Shown: positions 45,923-55,250 of the stretch, piece by piece
Numbering within the stretch: the stretch's first letter is position 1
How the letters are laid out: every line of letters starts with the position of its first letter
DNA from: Bdellovibrio bacteriovorus
GTDB taxonomy: Bacteria > Bdellovibrionota > Bdellovibrionia > Bdellovibrionales > Bdellovibrionaceae
Length of the DNA: 64,000 nucleotides
Assembly (NCBI RefSeq): GCF_001592755.1
Contig: NZ_LUKF01000001.1
Span: 222,774-286,773, forward strand
Direction: 5' to 3'
Notes under the pieces: model-generated
The model's input: only the letters and a program-made list of their open reading frames with translations
Database searches by the model: none
What the model was told of the DNA's origin: nothing
Made by a program: the position numbers and the translations under genes

Positions 45923-45959
45923 CCTCACCTCTTGAAAAAGCTGAGGCTTACCCATAAAG

Positions 45960-45986
45960 TCTGCGCCTGACTACACATTACGCAGA
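45960..45986. promoter_or_regulatory. Inverted repeat in the lamB-pullulanase intergenic region
   Basis: TCTGCG (45960-45965) and CGCAGA (45981-45986) flank 15 bases in the 94-nt gap between the divergent genes. Candidate operator controlling both directions; no regulator gene is adjacent. Confidence 0.35.
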
Positions 45987-46016
45987 GAGACTGAAGCTTT
46001 TACTTGAGGGGGATGC

Positions 46017-48668
46017 TTGCGCAAAAAGTCTTGGAGTTTTCTATGCTTAGTTTTCTTCTATTGCTTACCTGCAATCGCTGGCGACGCACGTGCCAAGTGG
46101 ATTGATGCCACTCAATTGAAGCTCAAACTTCCTCCAGGTTTTTATGTCAGTGCAAGCACACAATTCTATTTCGTCGATGGCTCTTTGCCGTTAGCACAGA
46201 ACACTCCCATCAACCTTCCGGTTATTTCCGTACAAGGTGCCTATGCGTGGCTTAGTACGGCTCACATAAAAAAATCGAATATCGACTCTTTGATTCGTAA
46301 GCCTTTGAAGGTCGTGATCACTGCCAACAACCGAACACTTTTAGATTCTACAAGTGTGCAATACGCAGGACTTTTAGATTCTTCTTACTTCTATGAAGGC
46401 GATGATTTAGGAGCTAACTGCGAGTCTCACTGTGACGTGAAACTTTGGGCCCCGACGGCTCAGAACGTGCGATTGCATCTTTTCCGCACGAGCACTGATG
46501 AAGTCCCCGCCGCGATTTTAGAGGGAGACCGCCTTGATCAAGGTGTGTGGCATTTTCCTCTTTCTCGCAGTTACGAAAATTATTTCTACCTTTACGAAGT
46601 GACGAGCTTTCAGCCTTTGACGAATAAGATCGAGACTTATTTAGTCACTGATCCTTACAGCAAATCTCTTTCGATCAACGGTGAAAAGTCTCAACTCGTC
46701 AGCTTGACTTCGTCGAATACGACTCCGCAAGGCTGGGAGTCTTTGCAAAAGCCAGCGCTGAACTCTTTGAATGATTCAATCATTTATGAACTTCACCTTA
46801 GAGATTTCAGCGCCAATGAAAACAGCATCCCCCCGGATTATCGCGGAACATATTTGGCATTCACTTTCGAGCGTGCTTCTGGTGTTCAACATCTGAAGGA
46901 CCTCGCAGATGCAGGTTTAACCCACGTTCATCTTCTACCGTTCAATGATTTTGGCAGCGTGAATGAAAGAAAAAGCGAGTGGGACAACTATCAAGGTCCA
47001 AGCTCAAACTTGCAAGAGCCCCAAAGCCTTATCGGCGGCATGAGAACTTCCGATCCCTTCAACTGGGGTTATGATCCTGTTCATTACCTGACTCCTGAAG
47101 GCAGTTATGCAGTGGATGCGGATGGCGCTTCCCGCGTAAAAGAAGTTCGTGAAATGGTCGCCGCTATCAACAATATCGGTTTGCGCGTTGTTCAAGACGT
47201 CGTTTTGAACCACACCTATCAAGGGGGCGCAGAACCCTATTCTGTCTTCGATAAAATCGTGCCACTTTATTACTATCGCGTCGATGAAGAGGGTCGCACT
47301 TTCAAGAGCTCTTGTTGCAACGACACAGCCAGTGAACATCGCATGATGGAAAAGCTGATGATTGATAGTGTTCTTCACTGGGCGCGCACTTATAAACTCG
47401 ATGGCTTCCGTTTTGATTTAATGTCTTTCCATTCGCGTGGCACTATGGCTCGCATTCGCGATGCGGTTCGTGGCTTGACTCTGCAAAACGATGGCGTCGA
47501 TGGATCTAAGATTCTTCTTTACGGTGAAGGCTGGAGTTTTGGCTCTTTCTTCGACTCAAATCCCAAAGAAGCCATGACGATTGAAAACTCCTACGGCACG
47601 GAGTATGGCTTCTTCAACGATCGCCTGCGTGACGCCGTCCGTGGTGGAACAACTTCAGCCGCTGAAAAATCCGATCAAGGTTTTGCGACCGGTCTTTACT
47701 TCGACTTTAACGAAGAGCCCGCAAATCGCAACACACCGATCTACTTAGAAGATCAAAGAGGCAAACTTCTTCATTTAGGCGATGTGATCAAAGTAGGGCT
47801 TGCGGGAAATATTGCTGAATTTGAATTTAAAGAACACTTGGGCCATACGATTCGCGCTAATGATTTAAAATTCCGTGGCGCCCCGGTCGCCTTTGCGAAC
47901 GAAGCTTTGGAAACTATTAACTATGTTTCCGCGCATGATGGTTATGGATTGTGGGATGCGGTTCAGGCTAAAGCTCCATTTAACAACTACAATCGCACCC
48001 CTTCTATTGCGAGCAGCGAAGAACGTCGTCGCATGCACCAGTTGGCACTATCTATTCCTATGTTAGGCCAGGGTTTACCTTTCATTGAATCCGGCACCGA
48101 GTTGCTACGTTCTAAAAATGGCGACCAAGACAGTTATGATTCGGGCGACTTCTTCAATCGCATTGATTGGAAAGGCACGACAAACTATTGGGGTGCAGGA
48201 CTTCCTCCAGCATGGAAGAATTTAAACGACTGGGCCTTCTGGCAACCACGTCTGATGGCACCAGAAATGAAAGTTTCAGCGGCTCAAATTCAAAGAACAA
48301 AAGAATATTTCAAAGGTCTTTTGCGAGTTCGTCAAAGCAGTCCGTTATTTAAATTAAATACTTCTGAAGCCATTGCTCAGCACTTAAGTTTCATCGATAA
48401 CGAAACATCTGCAGAGCCAGGGCTGATCGCGATGCTTTTGAAAAACGATAGCGAAGCTTTATTGGTCCTTTTCAATGCTTCTCGCGAAGCGCGCACATTT
48501 TCGAATGCAAAACTTCGTTATAACTGGAAACTTCATCCGTTGTTTGATGAAGCAGTCGATCCACTTTTGTCTCAAGTTGTTTTACAACCTTCACAAAGAC
48601 TGGTGCAAATTCCTGGTCGCACGACGGTGATTCTTCAACTCTTGAATAATGCTAATCGGAATTATTAA
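46017..48668 (+). CDS. Secreted type I pullulanase
   Basis: 883 aa from TTG 46017, GAGGGGG 5 nt upstream. Signal peptide MRKKSWSFLCLVFFYCLPAIA. Beta-rich N-terminal modules to about 240, including a CBM48-like stretch (VKLWAPTAQNVRLHLF). GH13 barrel with YELHLRDFSANE, FNWGYDPVHYLTPEGSYA (pullulanase signature), VVLNHTY, GFRFDLMSFH (nucleophile Asp), LYGEGWSFG (acid Glu) and YVSAHDGYGLWDA (Asp). Hydrolyses alpha-1,6 branches in glycogen or limit dextrins. First gene of the operon with the transporter immediately downstream, sharing one base. Confidence 0.94.
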   Translation: MRKKSWSFLCLVFFYCLPAIAGDARAKWIDATQLKLKLPPGFYVSASTQFYFVDGSLPLAQNTPINLPVISVQGAYAWLSTAHIKKSNIDSLIRKPLKVVITANNRTLLDSTSVQYAGLLDSSYFYEGDDLGANCESHCDVKLWAPTAQNVRLHLFRTSTDEVPAAILEGDRLDQGVWHFPLSRSYENYFYLYEVTSFQPLTNKIETYLVTDPYSKSLSINGEKSQLVSLTSSNTTPQGWESLQKPALNSLNDSIIYELHLRDFSANENSIPPDYRGTYLAFTFERASGVQHLKDLADAGLTHVHLLPFNDFGSVNERKSEWDNYQGPSSNLQEPQSLIGGMRTSDPFNWGYDPVHYLTPEGSYAVDADGASRVKEVREMVAAINNIGLRVVQDVVLNHTYQGGAEPYSVFDKIVPLYYYRVDEEGRTFKSSCCNDTASEHRMMEKLMIDSVLHWARTYKLDGFRFDLMSFHSRGTMARIRDAVRGLTLQNDGVDGSKILLYGEGWSFGSFFDSNPKEAMTIENSYGTEYGFFNDRLRDAVRGGTTSAAEKSDQGFATGLYFDFNEEPANRNTPIYLEDQRGKLLHLGDVIKVGLAGNIAEFEFKEHLGHTIRANDLKFRGAPVAFANEALETINYVSAHDGYGLWDAVQAKAPFNNYNRTPSIASSEERRRMHQLALSIPMLGQGLPFIESGTELLRSKNGDQDSYDSGDFFNRIDWKGTTNYWGAGLPPAWKNLNDWAFWQPRLMAPEMKVSAAQIQRTKEYFKGLLRVRQSSPLFKLNTSEAIAQHLSFIDNETSAEPGLIAMLLKNDSEALLVLFNASREARTFSNAKLRYNWKLHPLFDEAVDPLLSQVVLQPSQRLVQIPGRTTVILQLLNNANRNY

Positions 48669-50875
48669 TGAAGTTTGGTAAGTTCGCATTTCTTTGTCTT
48701 TTATTCTTATGCTCTTTCGCCGAGGCCGCAAAACCTTTGCGTGTTCAGCTTTGGCATCAAATGATCTATGGCCACCGCGTGGTCTTATCAGATGCCTTAA
48801 GAGAATTCGAAAAAGAACACCCCGGTATCGTCGTTCAAGAAACTTATCGAGAAACTGAAGAGTTGCGTTCTAGCTATCAAGCAGCCGCCATGGGCGGTTC
48901 GGGTCCAGAACTCGTGTTCGGGCCCAGCGATCAGATCGGGCCTTTTGCGACGATGAATATCATCCGTCCTTTGGATGAAGTTCTTGAACCTGATTACTTC
49001 AAACAATTTGATCCTTTGGCTATTCCCGTTTACCGCGACAAACATTATATGATTGGTGGCGCCGTCGGTAATCATCTGATGCTCATCTATAATAAGAAAT
49101 TAATTTCTAAGCCTCCGCAAAATTCCGATGAATTGATTGCGATTGGTAAAGAGCACACTAAGGACTTAAACGGAGACGGAAAAATCGACCGCTATGGTTT
49201 GGTTTTTAACTACACGGAACCCTTCTTCTTTGCGCCGTTTATCCCTGCCTTCGGCGAAGCCTTCATGACAGACGACGCAAAGCCCAACTTAAACACGCCG
49301 GCTTTGCGCAAGACCTTTGAATTCATTCTGCAACTTCGCGACAAGTACAAGATCATTCCTAAGGAGTGTGACTACGAAACGGCCAATGCTCTGTTTAAAC
49401 AAGGCAAAGCCGCTATGCTCATCAACGGTGATTGGTCTTGGGGCGATTACAAAGACGCCGGAATGGATTTCGGAATCGCTCGCATCCCGATGATTTCTGA
49501 GACTAAAAAGTGGCCAAGTCCTTTGGTGGGAACAGCCGGCTATTCTTTGAACGTCAATATGCAAACTCCGGAACATGAAGAGGCCGCGCTCAAACTTTTG
49601 CGCTACCTGACCTCAGAACGAGTGCAATTGATGTTCATGGAGCGTGTGGGTGTCCTGCCATCAAACTTAAGTCTTCGTGACAATCCTGTCGTCAAAAACA
49701 ATCCCCTGCTTGAAGTGTCTTCAGAAATCATGGAAGTAGGAACTCCCATGCCTGTGGTTCCTGAAATTCGTGGCGTGTGGGACAGTTTACGTATCCAGTA
49801 CCAAAAACTTTTGGCGAACTCATTGATTCCAGACCAGGCAGCGGAAGGCGCACAAAAACTTGCAGAAGCGCAAATCACGGACATGAACGAGATCCTGCAG
49901 CAGGATGCTTCTGCGTTTGTTATTAAAGCGATCATCGTTATTCTTGTACTAGCTCTTGCCTGGATGTCGCGTAAATCTTTTGTTGGATTCTTTCAAGGGT
50001 TCAAAGGCCCGCAAAGATTCGTGTACTACATGATGCTTCCGGCGTTCGTGGGAATTTTTGCCGTTATTATCTATCCGTTTTTCTATAATATCGCGATTTC
50101 CTTTTCGAACTTCAGTCTTCGCACCTTCCAAGATTGGTCGATCGTGGGCCTTCAACACTACGTCAGTGCGTTGAGCGATCCTAAGTTCTATTCTTTGTTC
50201 TTAAAGACAATTATCTGGACGGTCGTGAATGTCTTCTTCCATGTTACGATTGGTGTTTTCTTAGCAGTTATCATCAATCAAGTAATGCCTGCTAAAGGCT
50301 TCTGGAGAACGCTGTTCATTATTCCTTGGGCGGTGCCTCAATACATCACAGCTCTTACGTGGCGCGGGATGTTCAATCAAGAGTACGGACCCATCAATCA
50401 GTTCCTGCAACAGTTCTTGCATCTGTCTCCAGTGCAGTGGTTGAGTCAGCCTTTCACGGCCTTCACGGCGTGTATTATAACGAATGTGTGGTTGGGTTTC
50501 CCATTCATGATGATCGTCGCACTCGGAGGATTGCAGTCCATTCCGCACTCTCTTTATGAAGCCGCTTATTTAGATAAAGCCAATGCATGGCAAAGATTCC
50601 GTCATATCACTTTGCCGCTTCTGATGCCGGTGATGGTTCCAGCGGCCCTTTTAGGCTCTATCTGGACATTTAATAATTTGAACATCGTTTGGCTTGTCAG
50701 CAATGCCGGCGAACCAGGTGATCAAACTCACATTTTAGTAAGTTACGTTTATAAAGCGGCATTTAACTTGTATCGCTACGGATATGCAGCGGCCGTTTCT
50801 GTTCTTATTTTCTTAATTCTTGCTGTATGGAGCTTGGGCTCTTTAGTTGGCCAATACAGAAAGGAGACCAAGTGA
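48668..50875 (+). CDS. Fused maltodextrin-binding protein and MalF-type permease
   Basis: 735 aa. Signal peptide MKFGKFAFLCLLFLCSFAEA; residues ~22-405 are a family 1 sugar-binding protein (LRVQLWHQMIYGHRVVLSDALREFE ... KQGKAAMLINGDWSWGDY). A single hydrophobic segment (~415-433, VIKAIIVILVLALAWMS) is followed by a positive stretch (RKSFVGFFQGFKGPQR), which puts the following six-segment permease in the MalF orientation. EAA loop EAAYLDKANAWQRFRHITLPLL near 630. One uninterrupted frame, no stop or internal start is needed. Overlaps both neighbours, so no separate binding-protein gene exists in this operon. The domain order is SBP, anchor, permease. Confidence 0.93.
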   Translation: MKFGKFAFLCLLFLCSFAEAAKPLRVQLWHQMIYGHRVVLSDALREFEKEHPGIVVQETYRETEELRSSYQAAAMGGSGPELVFGPSDQIGPFATMNIIRPLDEVLEPDYFKQFDPLAIPVYRDKHYMIGGAVGNHLMLIYNKKLISKPPQNSDELIAIGKEHTKDLNGDGKIDRYGLVFNYTEPFFFAPFIPAFGEAFMTDDAKPNLNTPALRKTFEFILQLRDKYKIIPKECDYETANALFKQGKAAMLINGDWSWGDYKDAGMDFGIARIPMISETKKWPSPLVGTAGYSLNVNMQTPEHEEAALKLLRYLTSERVQLMFMERVGVLPSNLSLRDNPVVKNNPLLEVSSEIMEVGTPMPVVPEIRGVWDSLRIQYQKLLANSLIPDQAAEGAQKLAEAQITDMNEILQQDASAFVIKAIIVILVLALAWMSRKSFVGFFQGFKGPQRFVYYMMLPAFVGIFAVIIYPFFYNIAISFSNFSLRTFQDWSIVGLQHYVSALSDPKFYSLFLKTIIWTVVNVFFHVTIGVFLAVIINQVMPAKGFWRTLFIIPWAVPQYITALTWRGMFNQEYGPINQFLQQFLHLSPVQWLSQPFTAFTACIITNVWLGFPFMMIVALGGLQSIPHSLYEAAYLDKANAWQRFRHITLPLLMPVMVPAALLGSIWTFNNLNIVWLVSNAGEPGDQTHILVSYVYKAAFNLYRYGYAAAVSVLIFLILAVWSLGSLVGQYRKETK

Positions 50876-51690
50876 TTAAAAAAACTTTGGCTTGGTTTAG
50901 CATTCTTATTTTTGCGGTGTTTTCGGTCTATCCGATCCTTTACGTACTTTCCGTTTCTTTACGTGGCGACAATGCTTTCCAATCACAATCTTTGGAAATC
51001 ATCACATCGACTTCCACGCTGAAAAACTTTGTGGATCTTTTCACGAAAACAGATTTCTTGCTCTGGATGCGCAATTCTTTGCTAGTGGCGACGATGACGA
51101 CTCTTTTGGGCGTGGCCTTCGCTTCAACCAGCGCCTATGCTCTTTCGCGCTATCGCTTCCGCGGTCGCAACATGATGCTCTTTTCGCTGCTGGCGACCCA
51201 AATGTTCCCGGCGACCATGCTTATTCTTCCTTTTTACATCATTCTTTCAAAATTGCGTTTGATCGATAGCTTTTGGGGACTTTTCCTTATCTATTCCTCG
51301 ACGGCTCTTCCTTTCTGCGTGTGGCAGATGAAGGCTTACTACGACACGATTCCTAAAGAGCTTGAAGAAGCGGCCTTGCTCGACGGTTGTTCGCGCTGGA
51401 TGACTTTTTATAAAATCATTCTGCCTGTCTCTTCGCCGGCTTTAGTGATCACAGCTCTATTTAGTTTTTTAAGCAGTTGGAGTGAATACGTGATTGCGGC
51501 CGTGGTCCTGCAAGATCCACATCTTTATACACTGCCATTGGGGCTTCGCTCTTTCCAAGCGAGCATGGCGACACAGTGGGGTCTTTATGCGGCAGGAGCT
51601 TTGATCGTCAGCGTTCCAGTTTTGATTTTGTTCATTAGTATCTCCCGCTATTTGGTTTCTGGTTTAACTATGGGTAGCGTGAAGGGTTGA
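50872..51690 (+). CDS. malG: MalG-type maltodextrin ABC permease
   Basis: 272 aa from GTG 50872, overlapping the stop of the fusion gene; AAGGAG 5 nt upstream. Six hydrophobic segments. EAA loop ELEEAALLDGCSRWMTFYKIILPV contacts the ATPase. ARYRFRGRN-like SRYRFRGRNMMLF and NSLLVATMTTLLGVAFASTSAYALSRY are CUT1 family features. Forms the channel together with the permease half of the fusion protein. Confidence 0.94.
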   Translation: MIKKTLAWFSILIFAVFSVYPILYVLSVSLRGDNAFQSQSLEIITSTSTLKNFVDLFTKTDFLLWMRNSLLVATMTTLLGVAFASTSAYALSRYRFRGRNMMLFSLLATQMFPATMLILPFYIILSKLRLIDSFWGLFLIYSSTALPFCVWQMKAYYDTIPKELEEAALLDGCSRWMTFYKIILPVSSPALVITALFSFLSSWSEYVIAAVVLQDPHLYTLPLGLRSFQASMATQWGLYAAGALIVSVPVLILFISISRYLVSGLTMGSVKG

Positions 51691-51692
51691 TT

Positions 51693-52733
51693 ATGGCATC
51701 TATTGAATTTTCTAAAGCCTCTAAAAGCTTTGGTGCTTCACAAATTCTAAAAAACATTGATCTTGAAATCACCAGCGGTGAATTCTTGGTTCTTGTCGGT
51801 CCTTCCGGTTGCGGAAAGTCCACTTTGCTAAGAACGCTTGCCGGTCTTGAAAAGTTAGATGGCGGCGACATCAAGGTGAGCGGAAAATCTATTGCCAAGC
51901 GCGAACCTCAAGATCGTGACATCGCCATGGTATTTCAAAACTACGCGCTTTATCCGCACATGAATGTCGCAGAAAACATGGGCTTTGCTTTAAAACTGCA
52001 AAAAAAATCCAAAGACGAAATCAGCAAGCGCGTGCACCAGATCGCTGAACTTCTGCAAATCTCTCATTTACTGGATCGCAAACCTAAAGAACTTTCCGGT
52101 GGTCAACGTCAGCGCGTGGCTTTGGGCCGTGCTTTGGCTCGCCAAACATCGATCGTTCTTTTTGACGAACCTCTTTCAAACTTGGATGCCCATTTGCGCA
52201 GTCAAATGCGTGTTGAGATCAAACGCCTTCACCAAAGCTTGAAATCCACGATGATTTACGTCACCCATGACCAGATGGAAGCAACAACTATGGGCGACCG
52301 TATCGCCGTTCTAAAAGACGGGATCGTGGAACAAGTTGGAACTCCTACGCAAATTTATCACCAGCCTAAAAATCTTTTCATCGCCGGGTTTATTGGTTCT
52401 CCGGAAATGAACTTTATTGAAGGTTCTTTGTTGAAAAAACTTCCTTGGAAAGAAGTCCAAGACGGCGACATTTTAGGTGTGCGCCCTGAGGCCTTTAAAA
52501 TTTCCAACGGGAACTTGGAAAGCAATGAATTAGAGCTGGGAAGCTACCAAATCGAGCTTTCTGAAAATTTGGGAGGCCAACAGATGCTTCATGGCTCTTT
52601 AGAGGGCCAAAGTGTCAGAATTCTTGTGGATTCTTCTTATAATTTTTCTAAAGATGAAAAGGTTCGTTTAAAGATCGACCTGACAAAGTCCCACCTCTTT
52701 GATAAAAAAACGGGACTGAATAAGCGACTTTAA
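51693..52733 (+). CDS. malK: MalK/UgpC-type sugar ABC ATPase
   Basis: 346 aa from ATG 51693 (MASIEFSKASKSFGASQIL), three bases after malG. Walker A GPSGCGKST, Q loop MVFQNYALYPHMNV, signature LSGGQRQRVALGRAL, Walker B VLFDEPLSNLD, H loop VTHDQMEA. C-terminal ~110 residues form the OB-type regulatory domain (IAGFIGSPEMNFIEG, LGVRPEAF). Energises uptake. In other bacteria this domain also answers to inducer exclusion. Confidence 0.95.
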   Translation: MASIEFSKASKSFGASQILKNIDLEITSGEFLVLVGPSGCGKSTLLRTLAGLEKLDGGDIKVSGKSIAKREPQDRDIAMVFQNYALYPHMNVAENMGFALKLQKKSKDEISKRVHQIAELLQISHLLDRKPKELSGGQRQRVALGRALARQTSIVLFDEPLSNLDAHLRSQMRVEIKRLHQSLKSTMIYVTHDQMEATTMGDRIAVLKDGIVEQVGTPTQIYHQPKNLFIAGFIGSPEMNFIEGSLLKKLPWKEVQDGDILGVRPEAFKISNGNLESNELELGSYQIELSENLGGQQMLHGSLEGQSVRILVDSSYNFSKDEKVRLKIDLTKSHLFDKKTGLNKRL

Positions 52734-52742
52734 GGAGACTGC

Positions 52743-54191
52743 ATGTCTTTGAGCCTTTGGGCACGCCTTCTTTGTTTTGCCATCTTTGTGACAAGCCTGC
52801 AGGTGCATGCAGCTCCGCGCACTGTCTTTGTACAACTGTTTGAGTGGTCTTGGGCTGATGTCGCCAATGAATGCGAAAATTACCTGGGGCCCGCTGGTTT
52901 TTCTGCGGTTCAGGTATCTCCTCCCCACGAACACATCATGTGGGAAAACACTCCTTGGTGGGAACGCTATCAAGTTGCAAGCTATAATTTAAATTCTCGT
53001 AGTGGCAATGAGGCTGAATTTGCCGACATGGTTCGTCGCTGTCAGTCTGTCGGGGTCGATGTGTATGCCGATGCTGTGATTAATCACACCACGGGTATTC
53101 CCGGAGGCGTTGGTTTTGGCGGAACGGCGTTCACTCACTACGATTATCCCGGTCTTTATTCGCACAAAGATTTTCACCACTGTGGTCGTAACGGCAATGA
53201 CAACATCGTTGATTATTCAGACCGCTACGAAATTCAAAACTGTGAACTTGTCGACCTTGCAGATCTCGCAACAGAAACAGAATATGTACGAGATCGTCTA
53301 GCGGCTTATTTGAATAAACTTTTGGATTTGGGTGTTGCCGGTTTTCGTATCGATGCTGCCAAACATATTCCAGCTCAAGATCTTGCGGCGATTTACTCGC
53401 GCCTAAAGCGTTCTGCTTATATTTATCACGAAGTCATCTACGATCCCAAAGGCCCTATCCAATACAGCGAGTATCTTCCCTATGGCGACGTGATGGCCTA
53501 TGACTATCCTCGCGCACTGGCAGGTGGGTTGCGCTTTAAAGATGCCGAACGTCTTCACCGTATTGCCGAAGGTTTTCCTGACAGCAAAGACTCTATTGTC
53601 TTTGCAACCAATCACGATCTTGAACGTCACGATGCTAGTTCGGTATTAAGTTACAACGGCACTGAGCAGCGCTTGTACCGTTTGGCTCAGGTTTTCATGT
53701 TGGCGTGGCCCTATGGCTATCCACAACTCTTCTCGGGATTTAAATTTGATAACTTTGATCAAGGTCCTCCCCTGACTTCAGAAATGAAATCCCAGCCCGT
53801 ATTTGATCAGAATGGCAAATGCGTGGCCCCTTGGACTTGTGAACATCGTTTACCTGAAGTCGCCGCGATGGTGGATTTTAGAAACCAAACGGACAAGGCA
53901 TTTTATATTTCTAATTGGTGGTCTAACGGCAAAGACCAATTGTCTTTCAGTCGTGGCAGTTTCGGCTTTGTAGCTATGAATTATTCTGATTCACAGATGC
54001 AACGCGATTTTGCGACGTCACTGACCCCAGGCACTTACTGCAATATAGTAAGCTCGGACTACAATCCGCGCACAAAAACTTGCACTGATTCTTGGACGGT
54101 GACGAATCGTGGATATGTTCATGCGACGATTCCGGCGATGTCTGCTGTCGTACTTTTAAAAACTTCTCCATTTAAAACTAGAAAAAAGTAA
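52743..54191 (+). CDS. Secreted alpha-amylase, GH13 animal-type
   Basis: 482 aa. Signal peptide MSLSLWARLLCFAIFVTSLQVHA. FEWSWADVANECENYLGPAGFSAVQVSPP, RYQVASYNLNSRSGNEAEFADMVRRC and VYADAVINHTTG resemble animal and actinobacterial amylases (GH13_24/32). GFRIDAAKH (nucleophile Asp), YHEVIYD (Glu) and FATNHDLERH (Asp) are the catalytic residues. Hydrolyses alpha-1,4 bonds outside the cell or in the periplasm. Last secreted enzyme of the operon. Confidence 0.94.
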   Translation: MSLSLWARLLCFAIFVTSLQVHAAPRTVFVQLFEWSWADVANECENYLGPAGFSAVQVSPPHEHIMWENTPWWERYQVASYNLNSRSGNEAEFADMVRRCQSVGVDVYADAVINHTTGIPGGVGFGGTAFTHYDYPGLYSHKDFHHCGRNGNDNIVDYSDRYEIQNCELVDLADLATETEYVRDRLAAYLNKLLDLGVAGFRIDAAKHIPAQDLAAIYSRLKRSAYIYHEVIYDPKGPIQYSEYLPYGDVMAYDYPRALAGGLRFKDAERLHRIAEGFPDSKDSIVFATNHDLERHDASSVLSYNGTEQRLYRLAQVFMLAWPYGYPQLFSGFKFDNFDQGPPLTSEMKSQPVFDQNGKCVAPWTCEHRLPEVAAMVDFRNQTDKAFYISNWWSNGKDQLSFSRGSFGFVAMNYSDSQMQRDFATSLTPGTYCNIVSSDYNPRTKTCTDSWTVTNRGYVHATIPAMSAVVLLKTSPFKTRKK

Positions 54192-54195
54192 ATCC

Positions 54196-55158
54196 ATGAA
54201 AAAGACATACACTATCGGCTTTGATCTTGGCGGTACTAAATTAGCAGCAGCCCTTTTAGATAATAGTGGCACGATGCTGGATTTTATTAAAGTACCTGTG
54301 GATATGAAACGTGAAAAGTCGGCGTTACAAACTCAAAAGCGTGTGATCAATCTGATGGCAGATATCGCGATGGATTTTAAAAAACGTTTTCCGAAAGAAA
54401 CAACCGGAAAGCATTTTTTAGGTATCGGATTAGCAAGTGCCGGCCCCCTCAATGCGGAAGAAGGAAAACTGATTCACCCGATGAATTATCCAGGCTGGAA
54501 GATCGTTCCTATCCGGGATCTGGTTGCGAAAGAAATCAATGCTCGTGGTTTTAAGACAAAAGTGCATTTCCAACACGACGGCACAGCCGCGGCGTTAGCG
54601 GAAGGTTGGGTTGGTGGCGGTAAAGGCATGCGCTCTTATGCGGTCGTCACCGTGGGTACGGGTGTGGGATCAGGTGTGATTTTCAATGGCTTCCCCGCAC
54701 AAAGCCGCGGCATGGGTTCTGAATACGGTCACACCATTGTTGATTTCAAAAAACTTCAAGAGTCTCCGGATAAACTTCATCACTGCACAGTAGAAGGTGT
54801 CGCTTCAGGTACCGGACTTCTTCGTCGCGCGAAAGAACTTGGCTTCACCGGGAACTCGGTTGAAGAACTTGTAGAATCCAAAGACGCCAAATACCAAGTG
54901 CTGTTCAAAGAGATGGGCTGGGCGCTGGCTTGTCTGTGCTATGACCTATCGATTGGGTATAACCTGGAAAGAATTTTCTTAAGCGGTGGCCTGATTAAGA
55001 TTAAAGGTCTTTATTTCAATGATCTAAAATCTCACTACAAAAAAATGATTCAACAAATGAATCCTATGTTTGAGTGCAAGATTGAAATTGCGAAAACTAA
55101 AAACCACGCCGGAGTTCTAGGCGCGGGTTATCTTCCTTATCTAGCTCTTAAGAAATAA
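54196..55158 (+). CDS. ROK-family glucokinase
   Basis: 320 aa. IGFDLGGTKLAAAL phosphate 1 motif, HFQHDGTAAALAEGWVGGGKG with catalytic Asp, and VTVGTGVGSGVIF phosphate 2. The usual ROK zinc motif (C-x-C-G-x-x-G-C-x-E) is absent: the equivalent stretch reads HHCTVEGVASGTGL with one Cys. Phosphorylates glucose released by amylase and maltodextrin breakdown, closing the pathway. Four bases behind the amylase gene, so last in the operon. Confidence 0.88.
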   Translation: MKKTYTIGFDLGGTKLAAALLDNSGTMLDFIKVPVDMKREKSALQTQKRVINLMADIAMDFKKRFPKETTGKHFLGIGLASAGPLNAEEGKLIHPMNYPGWKIVPIRDLVAKEINARGFKTKVHFQHDGTAAALAEGWVGGGKGMRSYAVVTVGTGVGSGVIFNGFPAQSRGMGSEYGHTIVDFKKLQESPDKLHHCTVEGVASGTGLLRRAKELGFTGNSVEELVESKDAKYQVLFKEMGWALACLCYDLSIGYNLERIFLSGGLIKIKGLYFNDLKSHYKKMIQQMNPMFECKIEIAKTKNHAGVLGAGYLPYLALKK

Positions 55159-55250
55159 GTCCCTAGGTCGTGATGTCATTTGCGGCCTAGCCTTGCGACA
55201 CTTTTAAAACTCTCGCAAACTTTGCTCAAGCACTCTAGCGGGAGGTGGTC

